A stretch of 64,000 nt of DNA. Origin: Mercenaria mercenaria (taxonomy: Eukaryota > Mollusca > Bivalvia > Venerida > Veneridae). This document shows, in pieces, positions 20,488 to 31,884 of this stretch (its first letter is position 1; every line of letters starts with the position of its first letter). The DNA lies in contig NC_069377.1 in the NCBI RefSeq assembly GCF_021730395.1, positions 72,051,501 through 72,115,500 of the forward strand, read 5' to 3'. Both the position numbers and the translations under genes were made by a program. Under the pieces are notes generated by a model. That model was not told the origin of the DNA. It saw nothing but the letters and a program-made list of their open reading frames with translations, and searched no databases.

Positions 20488-20690
20488 TCTCCACTCGTAG
20501 ATTGCATGTACTTGGAGCTTGCCGGGATTTTGGTTATAGATGATTTGTAATTCATATCAGGCATGAAAATTGGTGGTCTTTCAAGCGCAAAATACATCTC
20601 TCCCATCCGCTTGTCAACAATCTGTGTCGAAATTTTAAACAAATACATTTTAAACGCAAGACAAAATACCCCCTCCACCGTGAGACGTAA
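20488..20690 (-). CDS. Candidate exon with a strong donor, unknown gene
   Basis: On the minus strand an open frame containing KRMGEMYFALERPPIFMPDM and SITKIPASSKYMQSTSG ends at a strong donor (GGAGA|GTAAGTA). The amino-acid mix is coding-like and unlike a repeat. The 5' boundary is not clear: the frame has ATGs from the codon at about 20675, but no obvious acceptor. A second open frame overlaps. No family is recognised. Confidence 0.35.
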
Positions 20691-21254
20691 ACACCATGAT
20701 ATCTATTCATTTCTTCATTTCTTTTCCAAAGTACAATAGCACGAAAACAGAGGATGTTTGCAATAGTCAACACAATTTAGTTTGCAAGGTGTTTTATTAG
20801 AATGAAGGTAATTTTGCACTTTCCGACAATAATTGGTGGAGAATTTAAGGATCTTAAATGCATTCCTGTGTAAGACAGGGTTTCCCCCTACCCGAGGGGC
20901 AGCGTGGAATGAAGAGTCGAGCAGTAGCGAGATTTTTTATGTATGCTGTTCCGAGGGTTGTGAAAACAGTTGTCATTAACAAACAGACATGTACGATCAT
21001 TTGTTCTTGCCATAGGTCGCAAAAAAAGTAGTTAGTTTAGGGTATTTTCAGGCGTTATGTATATAGTCAAGACTTCATACTGTGATTTCACTTAACTGCA
21101 TGCTGTGTAACATTCGTGAAACATCGGCTATTTCAGTATCTTCCGTCTTTTGTGTAGCATAAAGGCCGAGGTGATTAGACTGGCTATCTTAGACAAGGTT
21201 GTCCCATAGGGAAAGACGGGAAAAGCTTATCCTTGGTAAGTATTTGGATCCACT

Positions 21255-21725
21255 GATCTCAAAAATCAAAACTAGATGTCTGTCCATAGGACACAGATGC
21301 ACCGTGTCCCCAACTCCTGTCACTGTACATGGTTTCATGACACAAAAATGGTTGTTTTAAAGATATATGCAACACAAACCTTTAATCACTTTATGTGTAC
21401 TTTTTCACTAATGAAAGACTATAACTCTGGCCTTGCAGAGTAAAATCACAAAGAGAATACCAGGTGCACAACTATATAGAACTCACAACCCTCTAAATTT
21501 AAATGACTAGAGGTCAAGTACATATTTAGATACAGAATCAACAAGTACGAAAGTTGCTGCAAGATGAAGCAAAAGGAAACTCCGAGCCAAACAAAGCAGT
21601 GAACGCAGTATTGATAGAACAGGAGATGATATAACAATACTGGTGTCTTTGTTGTAGTTTCATGAATGTTGGAGAAAACAAAAATGCCTTTGTCATGACC
21701 TATATGCAAAATTGACCTCTAAGTG
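21255..21725 (+). repeat. Probable dispersed bivalve repeat (AACTAGATGTCTGTCCATAG)
   Basis: The leader AACTAGATGTCTGTCCATAG followed by GACACAGATGCACC resembles a repeat start that I associate with bivalve genomes. The following text (TATAACTCTGGCC, AGGTCAAGTACATA) fits its body. Boundaries are approximate and no second copy lies in this window. Confidence 0.4.
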
Positions 21726-22011
21726 TCGGTATATGGAATGAAATGTATTGCATATACAATATTGTGCTTAAATTCTGACTTACGTAGTTTTCATCCGAAA
21801 TGACTGAGTTTCAAACTTAGCTAAGATGTTACCAAGACCATTATTCTGATAAATGTCTACTCAGGAATGTGGGTTCTATATGATACTTTCAATTTAAATG
21901 ATGAAGAAGGACTAAAATGTAAAATGAATGAAACACGATAAACATCATTTTATCCCGCATAGGGGCGTAAAACTCACAGTTTAAAAGGAACAAAAAAATT
22001 ATAACCTAAGT

Positions 22012-22210
22012 GTTATGTTGACGATTACGTTGGTGTATTTCCATAGAGGGTATTGTTGTTGTTGTTGTTTTCTTCACATCCTCTTTCTGAATACGCAGCA
22101 ATGAATATTGACTAAACAGTTCACTACTATAAACATTTTTACATATACTGATCAACTGGAAGTTTGGAAGATGTTGTGCAATCAGCAACCTCTCAAGAAA
22201 CGCCATTGTT
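22012..22210 (-). CDS. Candidate terminal exon, unknown gene
   Basis: Acceptor TTTAGCAATATCAG is followed by ACAATGGCG and an open frame (MAFLERLLIAQHLPNFQLIS ... SLLRIQKEDVKKTTTTTIP) to a stop near 22012. The poly-Thr run is encoded by a GTT microsatellite. The link to the signal-peptide exon at 25095 is possible but untested. No family is recognised. Confidence 0.25.
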
Positions 22211-23528
22211 CTGATATTGCTAAAGGCAAGCCTGAAAGAAACCTACATTGAGGTAATAGAGCAAAGATACTTTAAAATGCAAGTCACCTTGGTTCAAAGG
22301 CCAGTTTTTGCCTTATTGTTAGATGACATTTGTAAAGAGTTTGACTATGATTATGCAAATCAAACACATAAAAACTTAACTTAAAAAAAGGCTAAGCTGT
22401 TTATTCCAGACGTAAACAACGACATAGTAACAACACGATACACAACAATTCTTAACAAATGCACAACTATCCTTAAAAATACAGAATTAGTGGTATAAAA
22501 CTTACTTATATGCACTCCAATAAAAGTAACACTATAAAATGGGTTTAAAAATTAGCATGAATTAACCTTACAAAGCAGTATCCGGAATTTCGGTTGGAAT
22601 AAAAGGTCTATCTATACCCACTACATATGAAATAAATATGGCAAATAACAATGCCTACAATATAATAAATCAATATTTAAAATTAAATGAAAATATTACA
22701 CATGAAAAAGGTAACCTTCTTTCTGGTGCATTCATCAAACTGAAAACAAAAGGAATTTTCCACGTGATGTCTGACACAAATTGCTTTCTTTTCTGCTCTT
22801 TGATTTCTTTCCTGCTAGTGAAACTTATTTTTCTCGTTTGTATTGTTAAATCTGCTGCCATAATTAGAGCCAGACCAGACATTAAAAATAAAAATTTGAA
22901 ATTTTGCAAATCGAAAGGAAAAAATCGTCATTTACGACATACACTGCACTGAACTCACAAAAAGCCATCAAAATACTCCGCGCACTGCTAATAAGCAATG
23001 TTCAAATTAAGTTTAAAGGCCTTAAGTCAAAGTACTCTTAAGTTACGCGGAAGGGAAACTGTGAACAGACGTGCAGACAGAAACTAGGTATCGATACCAG
23101 ATCAATGCGTACGCCTACTGAGCACTGTGAAACCTCTGTGTGTGGGGGAGTGGGGGTGGAGGTGGGAGGTACATGTTTGTTATGAAAAGGGTGCTTAAAT
23201 ATAATATTTAGTTCATAAAAAGTTATTTAACTATAACAATATGATAATTAGGATAATTTGAACTTAGTATATTAAAGTACTTTATATGTATATAGAGAGA
23301 GCCATAATTTGTCCATTTATGTATATTTAAATTTTACACTATTAATAAAGTGACTTACAGACCCGTATGATCGGGTGTTATCTAATTCATGATTTCCTAT
23401 AATATTATGTCTATCATTATTTTGTACATGACATCTGATTTCTTTTTATCAATCATAAGACTCGAGGTTCAAATTAATACATACATTCAATCGTATTGTA
23501 TCTTTATTCAATTACATTTTATTGCTTT
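22211..23528. other. No gene supported
   Basis: Overlapping open frames on both strands at 22638-22952 lack splice signals and have AT-driven composition. A G-rich low-complexity patch lies near 23140-23170. Confidence 0.4.
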
Positions 23529-24570
23529 TTAATCCCCCGCCGTGGCGGAGGGATTATAGGAATGGTCTGCGTCCGTCCTTCCGTCCGTCCGTCCGTGCCC
23601 GCGAAATGATGGTTAAGTGACTGCATAACGGTACTTTCTCTTTGATGTCATTCATTCCGTTCTGTTTATGTGACTTTTTTCTTTTTATGTGACTGATAGA
23701 ACAATAGAGAGAACAAAGGGGGTGTCACATAAATACCGTTTCGTTAGAAAGTCCGTCCTTCCGTCCGTAACAAAATCGTGTCCGGTCCATATCTCCTAAA
23801 CCCCTTGAAGGATTTTCATGTAACTTGGGTCAAATGATCACCTCATCAAGACGATGTGCAGAACCCATGAGTCAGCCTTGTCGGTTCAAGGTCAAGGTCA
23901 CAACTCAAGGTCAAAGGTTTGAGCCTGCCATTTTGTGTCCGCTTTATATCTCCTAAACCCCTTGAAGGAATTCTATAAAACTTGGGTCAAATGATCACCT
24001 CATCAAGACGATGTGCAGAACCCATGAGTCAGCCATGCCGGCTCAAGGTCAAGGTCACAACTGAAGGTCAAAGGTTTGAGCCTTCCATTTTGTGTCCGCT
24101 CTATATCTCTTAAACCCCTTGAAGGAATTTTATAAAACTTGGGTCAAATGATTACCTCATCAGAACGATGTGCAGAAATTATGAGTCAACCATGCCAGCT
24201 CAAGGTCAAGGTCACAACTAAGGGTCGAAGGTTTGAGCCTTCCATTTGGTGTCCACTCTGTATCTCCTTAACCCCTTGAAGGATTTTCATCAAACTTGGG
24301 TCAAATGATCACCTCATCAAGAACTCATGAGTCAGCCATGTCAACTCAAGGTCAAGATCACAACTGAAGGTCAAAGGTTTCAGCTCTGTATCTCCTAAAC
24401 CCCTTGAAGGATTTTCATGAAACTTTGGTCAAATGATCACCTCATCAAGACGTTGTGCAGAATTCATGAGTCAGCCATGTCAGTTCAAGGTCAAGGTCAC
24501 AGCTAAAATCAAAGGTTTTACCCTTTCACTATCCATAGCAGTGGCGGGGGATTTAGCTGTCTTTCAGACT
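23529..24570 (+). repeat. Dispersed bivalve repeat with internal tandem units (AAGGTCAAGGTCAC)
   Basis: It opens with CCCCGCCGTGGCGGAGGGAT, runs through a CCGTCCGT microsatellite, then about five tandem units of roughly 140-165 bp (CTCCTAAACCCCTTGAAGGA, ACTTGGGTCAAATGATCACC, CATGAGTCAGCCATG, CAAGGTCAAGGTCACAACT). It ends with GCAGTGGCGGGGGATTTAGC, the complement-like partner of its start. Several units carry TCAAGGTCA, the extended half-site bound by NR5A/ERR-type nuclear receptors. Confidence 0.85.
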
Positions 24571-25094
24571 GCCTTGTTTACATATGGCGATTACAATATG
24601 GAGCATAAAAAACAAAGGGCGAAAGAACACATAAAAGTAAGAAGGAATACCGTTTATAAGATATGGAGGTGTAGATTTTGATTTTTTGCAAGGAAATGTT
24701 ATATACACATGTACCACAGTTATATCATGTTCCTTTAGATAAAATACATCAATGCCTTTATTTTGCTTTTTCTTGTCATTTTCTTCCCAAAACGTTTTTT
24801 TTTTTCGGTAGTAAAATTCTAGGCATTAAATGAGCATTTGTGACTTTTCAAAAGTGTGTTAAAGTCATAAAATGAGTAAATTTTGTATGATGGCAAGGTT
24901 TATTAGTGAATTTTTGAAATGTTATCAACAACATGTAGTACTGAGCTCACAATAAATTTCAAAAATAAACGATTAGTTCAGTAATATCTTAGATATATGG
25001 AATATAACGTTAGGCTAGTTAGCTGTTTTGTATCGTACATATACAAACAACTGACAATAAATTAAGAAGGGCTGAGAGAAAAATATTCACTTAC
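24571..25094. other. No gene seen (intron of the next gene if read on the minus strand)
   Basis: This is AT-rich sequence. It follows the donor of the minus-strand exon at 25095-25247 and so would be intronic. Confidence 0.4.
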
Positions 25095-25247
25095 GAAAGA
25101 ATCAAACTCGTCCAGCGACAGCAGGGAATGGTAGTCCGGTATTTTAGCGTACATTACATCTTGCTTCTTCGCTCCGCAGTAAGAGCCAGTGACTAACGGC
25201 CAAATATTGACAGCTAAACTCACAAGCAAAAGCAAAACCTTCTCCAT
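25095..25247 (-). CDS. Candidate first exon with signal peptide, secreted protein
   Basis: The exon starts at ATG and codes 51 residues beginning MEKVLLLLVSLAVNIWPLV, a classic signal peptide with a basic N-terminus, a leucine-rich core and a likely cleavage after VTG. The mature start SYCGAKKQD has a cysteine. It ends in phase 0 at a strong donor (TTC|GTAAGTG). The product would be secreted or membrane-bound. Later exons would lie at lower coordinates on the minus strand; the exon candidates at 22.0 and 20.5 kb are on that strand, but I could not prove a link. No family is recognised. Confidence 0.5.
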
Positions 25248-25744
25248 TTTACGATGAACTTTTAACTACACGGAACGTCTAATCTAAAGTACGAACAAAT
25301 ATAACAATACATAAAAGTTTATCATAATAATATTATAAACCGAGCGTAGCGGGATTTTTATCCGTCTTTGACACGCTTTGTGAATCATTGAAATTACTAT
25401 AAACAAATGAAGATTTTAATACTGGTTAATTTGAATTTAGTAATAGGTATGTTTAAAATTCTGCTGCTTAACTATTTACATTAGTAAATTTAGTAAAAAT
25501 TAAATTCTAACTGAAGCGGTGAAAACAATCAATCATTATTCTAACAATAACTTTTACATTCCAACTTTGTTACAATTTATTCTGTTATTGTGGATATTGC
25601 TTTTTATTTGTTCAAATAGTTCGTATCATATATTCCATGGCTTTGAATTGATTCATGATAAACCGTTTACTCACCCTGTATATAGAAACAACATTTTACT
25701 TGTTAAAGACTTAATATGTATATATAATGATAAAGAGAATTTAT

Positions 25745-26275
25745 ACGAATAAATCACCACCATAATATACCAGATCAATTACGACAAAGCGCCTTGCAGC
25801 ACAAACGATCGAGCATATTTCACAACAAGTCCACTAAGCAAATAACATTAGTTTCGATGCTGCTTTATACACATCCGAACTGAACTACACATTCGTATGG
25901 TTAAACATTTGCATTTATATTAAAATTTCTGTTACCATGTCTCACAAATCCTCGATGATATTCTAGTCTTTTTAACTGATTGGGATCAGAAAAGCTTTTT
26001 TTTTTCTCTCCGAGAGTTAACTGGATCTCGAGAATACAATGAATTTTACAGTTTGCAGAGATAGTGTGCATTTAGGGATATAACTAAATTCAGGTCAGAC
26101 GTGAGACCCACGCATTATAAATTAATACAGGTACAGAGACTGTATACGAACACATCACCACCACAATATACCAGACCAGTTATGGCAAATCGCCTAGCAG
26201 CACAAACGAGCATGCATATTTCACAACATGTCCGCTAACCGTATAAAATTAATTTCAATGCTAACCCGAATTGAA
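25745..26275 (+). repeat. Direct duplication of about 140 bp, two copies 390 bp apart
   Basis: The segments near 25745-25890 and 26140-26275 share strings such as ATCACCACCA, AATATACCAGA and GCAGCACAAACGA, with about 80 percent identity by eye. No inverted repeats or coding potential are seen. This may be the remains of a longer tandem repeat. Confidence 0.7.
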
Positions 26276-26399
26276 CTATATATATAGCAGCAGCAGTTCA
26301 ATGGAAATGCAAGTTCTTAAAATTCTGATGATCTTCAATTTGACTATCCTTGTCTATATTGGTTATGCGTATTAATCAAGTAGGTAATAAAACTACAAG

Positions 26400-26640
26400 G
26401 ACTGATCTGAACTTGCATTTATTGGTTCACAATTTTGAAATATCCAAATAACAACTTATCAAGTGGAAATATTTTAACAAAAAGATCTACTAAAATCAAA
26501 AACATGTACGTGTAAAAGATACGATTTGGTTCCATCCAACTTACCTTGGCTTTTTTTTTCAAGAAATATCTTACAGAGCACACGAAAAGCAAAAATATGT
26601 TCAACTAAGCTTTTACACTGACCAATGAAAAATCACATAT
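26400..26640 (-). repeat. Composite repeat, copy B: conserved module
   Basis: Matches 2676-2895 (see copy A). It shares ACAATTTTGAAATATCC, a TATCAA...ATTTTAACAAAA stretch and the minus-strand peptide GYFKIV. Confidence 0.6.
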
Positions 26641-26661
26641 CATCACCACCAAAGGTCACAA

Positions 26662-27010
26662 TCACCATGTATCGTACGCATAGTCGTAACAGAGAGTAAA
26701 TCCTACAATGTATCGTACGCATAGTCGTAACAGAGAGTAAATCCTACAATGTATCGTACGCATAGTCGTAACAGAGAGTAAATCCTACAATGTATCGTAC
26801 GCATAGTCGTAACAGAGAGTAAATCCTACAATGTATCGTACGCATAGTCGTAACAGAGAGTAAATCCTACAATGTATCGTACGCATAGTCGTAACAGAGA
26901 GTAAATCCTACAATGTATCGTACATACAGCCATAACAAAGGGCACAATCCTACAATGCGGTGTACATAAAGCTATAACAACATACATAATCCTACAAAGT
27001 ATCGTACATA
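26662..27010 (+). repeat. Composite repeat, copy B: 41-bp array
   Basis: Six near-identical units of exactly 41 bp (CCTACAATGTATCGTACGCA then TAGTCGTAACAGAGAGTAAAT) are followed by two or three diverged units containing AACAAAGGGCACAATCC and CTACAATGCGG. The identity of the core units shows recent expansion. The minus-strand frame of 127 codons through it is a by-product. Confidence 0.95.
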
Positions 27011-27694
27011 TTAAACGTAATTTATGACCGTTCCCTATGATTATAGTTCTTTCCTCGAAAAATAATGAATTTGTATCATCGCCGAGCTTCTCTGTACTCT
27101 TGATTAACGACAGAAAGACAGGAAATACATATTGCAGTGAAATGCAACATAAGGTATGAATATGAGATAACTTGTCTAATTTCATTAGGAAATACCTCGT
27201 TGAAAACATGATACCTTAAAGCGACCAAACTAAACTGTAACGTGGACAACAATGTAAGGATATACATGTATGTTTTTTAACATAATATTCTAAAATGTGA
27301 TATTGTGTCCAAACTGATAAAGATCTCCTTAAAGACATCCTTCAATCTGATCCGAACACCATTACAATAACTATACAGGGTAAATACTATTTAGTTTATT
27401 GTCTGCGTTCTCATAACAAACTTGAAATATTTACAAAATCTGTATATTAAATATTTATATAAAAGATTGAAAAGGATATTTGAGAAATAACTAGCGGGTG
27501 ATTAGGCACATTTCATGGTGGATTTAATTTTGAGATGAACCACTTTCTATTAAAACTGCTCGTTTACCGACTGAGTGATTAGCTATTATTATCATAAACA
27601 CAGTTTGACGTAAAACATACGATGTACTTTCAAAGTAATAAATGTTTACATGTCCAGCTATTCAAAGTAGAGATAGAGTATACTGGAAACACGT

Positions 27695-27760
27695 TTGATA
27701 ATAATAATGATAAAAGTAATACTAATGATAATAATAATGATAATAATAATAAAGATTTTA
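27695..27760 (+). repeat. AAT/GATAAT microsatellite
   Basis: Imperfect GATAATAATAATGATAATAA runs. Confidence 0.85.
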
Positions 27761-28142
27761 TTTAACGAGAGAACACACTTGAAAAGGCCAATCTTCCATG
27801 TTGCCCTCAACAACTGCATGATAATACAAAAAAATAAAAATCAATCAATAACAAAACAAGAAATATTTCAAGATCTATAAGCTACTTGGAAACTGGCTCA
27901 ATTGAAAATGTGCGTATTTAAAACGTTCTGAGGGTTTCCTTAATTGAGATTTCACTCAATAGAACCAGATTTGTGGTCCTTTAGTTTGTAAAAGTATGAT
28001 TGAACGGCTTTGAAGTTTGTCAGTGTATCGTAAAAAGTATTTGACCTAGTGTCATGAAACACTATATGTATGTTATTCAGCATGTGACGTTGTGCAAAGG
28101 AGTTTTTTGGGAGTCCACTCAGTTAGACCGGAGTAACGACCA

Positions 28143-28940
28143 TTGACCTGGTCAATAATGTGTGTAAAGCTCCTGAAAGCAATTTTTAAACAGGACGAAA
28201 TGCACAGGATATCCTGTTGTTCAGTAAAGAATTACGTCAATTTCTTGGATGCCCGTCAGGCCGTTGATAGAGTCTGGCATGACAGTCTGTTTCTTAAATT
28301 AAATGACTGTGATATTGATAACAATGTATACTTATCTTCGAAGGATTTCTATAAAAACATGAAACGTTGTGTCAAACTACAAGGAGCGCTTTCTGATTTC
28401 TTTGGCATCATGCAAGGTACGAGGCAGGCAAGGAGGAGCTCACCACTTCTCTGCTTGTTGTTTATTAATGAACTCATACAGATAATTGAAAATAGTGACA
28501 CTGGGATCTGTGTATATGACTTTAGAATAGGATCCCTAATTGTAGCCAATGATATGGTTCTGATATTCTACTCGAGAAGTGGACTACAAAATGATATATA
28601 TCTGCTACCAGTACTCTATAAAATGGAGATATGAATATAACGCTTAAAAATGTGCAGTTATGAATGTTAACGATCGCTCCGAGTCTGCAGTATTACGATA
28701 ATATATGCTTAACGCTTGGGTTTCAACATACCCCTTGGTGTACGATATAAACATCTTGGTATTGTCTACGACAAATACTTGAGCACGACACTTGTTAGTA
28801 AGTTAAGGCGGTCATTCTTTAGCTTATTAAACTGTGGATTACACCATGAGAGTCTTAAGCTTACAACCATGTTATCTATTTATAAAGCACTATATGGCTG
28901 CGAGCTCTGGAATTCGGCACAGTCTTCAGCACTGATTTAG
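28143..28940 (+). pseudogene. Decayed LINE reverse-transcriptase fragment (second family)
   Basis: The first block (28143-28634) keeps palm-domain landmarks: NFLDARQAVDRVWHDSLFLK in place of the usual DARKAFDRVWH, an altered GTRQARRSSP in place of GxxQGxxxSP, and VANDMVLI where the catalytic FADD/YADD should be. The second block (28716-28940) continues with GVRYKHLGIVYDK and a thumb-like region. Between the blocks the frame changes. The catalytic Asp pair is lost, so the copy is dead. It differs from the two other LINEs here and is probably older. No endonuclease or 3' end could be defined. Confidence 0.75.
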
Positions 28941-31880
28941 CTTGAAATGAGCCCTAGACATTGTGTAAAAATTATCCAAAGACTACCGATAAATACGTCT
29001 ACTGTTATTGCTCATGCAGTCTACTCTTTATATACAATGTAATATTTAGTTAAGCGTCTATAAATTATGTTTCTGCTATCATTCTTATATATGTTTTGTA
29101 AATATGTTTGTACATCATTGTTTGCATTTGTATATAATTCATTTATGTTCTGCTCTTCAATAATAAAAGAATATATATGCAAAATTATAGAAATGTCTGT
29201 CCGCTAGAATTAATTGTGAATAACAATTTTAACACATTCAGGAAAGTTCATCCAAATGAATGCTGAAAACATTGTAACAGACGGAGTTTTAAAATCTTTA
29301 TCGAGAATAGTTCCAGTAGTCTTCGTTTGAAAACAAAATAATTTATCTTCTAAAACAATACCGCGATTCCCACCAAGACTTTCCAACAGTAGTCGAAATG
29401 AGAACATGCGTAATAAGAACGTTTACGAATTTCTACAAGAAAGAAAGCGTTTTATGCCGGACCACGGGTATAAAGAGGAACTGATTCTTCACGAAAAAAA
29501 ATCAATATAAATATTTCAAGTAAGCATGCTGTCAATGCTTACACACCTTAACTTCTAAATTCTTGTAGTGGCCTTGACATTGCAAGACCCATATACATGC
29601 CGAACGCAAAGTATTAAGTATGCTACCCCTTATGCCATTTCCACAAGATCCTACGATTTATGAATTTTAAGGCACAAAACGTAGCCTGCTTAAGTTTTTT
29701 CCTTGTATCTATAATGTTACACAATGTATATACAATTGGGAAATCAGGTCCTATTCTTGTATCAATGTTGTGCAAAATCGGGTTATGATCTTTTGTTTGA
29801 GCCTAAGAAAATATACCCCAACCAACTGAGCTCTGTATGGGTGAAATTGATTAATGACCACCACATCAGAAGCAGTGGACAGCAGTAGCTAGACAGTGGC
29901 ATAGATTTAGTAAAATGGATAAACATGAATCGAAGAATGCTGTAATATAAAAGAAAGCATCAGAAAAAAATTGGTAATATGACTTTGTACAGCATTGGGG
30001 TCAAATTAATTTACACCATTTGTAAGATACATGTACTCAATTTTCATCAAAAAGGTGTTGTGATTTTGTTGATAATAGCAGTATGGAACTATGTATAGGT
30101 CAATGGAAAAACTGTTTAAATAACTTTTTTTATATACTTTAATGTAGTATGTTGGTATTGTGGTATCCATATTTAGCTACCTAATCACTTTTAGGCAATA
30201 TAACCTGTTTTAATAATACAAATTGCTTCTACACTGTTTCATTGCTTGATGATTCGTGGTACCCCTATGATCTATAGATATAGTCGTCCGCGGTATTCTC
30301 GCGTCATTGGTAATTTCGCGTTATTTCCGTTTTGCACTGCAACGCCATCTGGACATTGTTTACAAACAACATATTTTCATTTTCAGTTCAAATTTAAATC
30401 AATTTATCAAAATGTATAGAATTTTGGTGAGTATACTTTCAAAATGGTTGAAATACTTAAATTTATATCCAATTAAACCAAAATCCTGTATTTTTCACTT
30501 GTTAACATCGTTTTCGCCAATGCTGTGTTTATGTCGTCTGTTATAAATAGGCCCGATTCGAATGAACGACGATCCCACAATGCCCCACTTCCCATTAGTT
30601 CCCGCCTTGGTACCATAATTTCCGGAACTGACTGGATTTAGTGGTTACATACCGTCAAATTACGCAGAAGGGACAGCTTTCAGGTGCATACACTGTCAAA
30701 ATGAGTATATTGTCAAGTACTGGGTGTGGAACATTTCACATAATTTTACCAGTATTGTTAAAATTAAACTGTAATTTTTACAAACAGACACAGTATTCCT
30801 TAGTGTACCGAAAATAAACAAATATGGTGGCATGTAACCTAACAATAATTCTACAACTACAATAACAACATTTTTAAAGCGAAAATACCAAGGACATACA
30901 AAATCAAAATGGTAGAAAGTGTACATGTTGACACGTGATTGTCGGGAGTATTTTAATTATATTTTGTGTCAAAACTTGTACGTTTTGATAGATAATGAAT
31001 TATTTGAAATTATTTATTAAACGAAATAACTGTTATATTTTTATTTGCTTGCTTACTGTAAATATTGTCACTAGTACCGCGAGAATATAGGGGAACAGGC
31101 TACTTGTAAAATACATAATGTACTGATTGCTTTCTGCAATAAGCCTTAGTTTTATTTGTATAAGTTTTAACTTCTGTGATGTCTTAGGGATTGCGGATCC
31201 TCCAAGTGAAGTTCTATTAGACAAATTGCTTCATTTTAAGCCATTCCCGACGTAACATACCAAGCAAATTACACATTACTAGTCTGCATAGCTGGAGATC
31301 AGACATAGTTGGAAGGTTTGTGCGTCGTCCCCAAGAAAGTGTGTCGTTCTACGGGGGAAAAATGTGCATTTTAAGTCATTTAAGATATAAAGACGTTCAA
31401 CGAATCAGGTGGACAAAAGTAAACTGCTAGTCTGCATAATTTGAGTACAAGTAAGTTGGGAGTTAGAGCGATCTCATTAAAATCCGCATGCGTGCGAAGA
31501 TTATCGAAGCCAAATTTGAAATGAAAATGGGACTCCAGTGTTTGGTATAATAGTAAAATTGTGCGATTTATGACATTTAAAAAAACAAACACGTTTTATG
31601 AAAAAACAAATGTCAGCAAAATCAGATTGAAAATTACATGTTACTAGAACGGATTCGGGTAGTGGTTCGGAGAGAATTTGTGAATTTCTAAAATAGAAAT
31701 GGTGCATTTCAAGACATTTTAGATAAAATATTACAAGCAAAACTGACCAATTTATGTGTTTAAGGTACACATTATTAGCGGGTAATAATGACTGGGTTAA
31801 TAACAAACGAATGTTGACCCTTCAACCACACAACTTAAGCTCTAGTCAAGCCAAGTGTCATATTCAATTTTCATGGAAAG
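28941..31880. other. Nearly 3 kb with one weak first-exon candidate
   Basis: At 30412-30426 ATG TAT AGA ATT TTG is followed by the donor GTGAGTA, after a CG-rich stretch at 30290-30360 that could be a promoter. The exon is only five codons, so support is weak. The rest is AT-rich with no repeats or frames that I can defend. Confidence 0.3.
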
Positions 31881-31884
31881 GAAA

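Noticed and set aside
26826-27209. 127-codon minus-strand frame
   Set aside because: Most of it translates the 41-bp array; the remainder has no domain or splice support.
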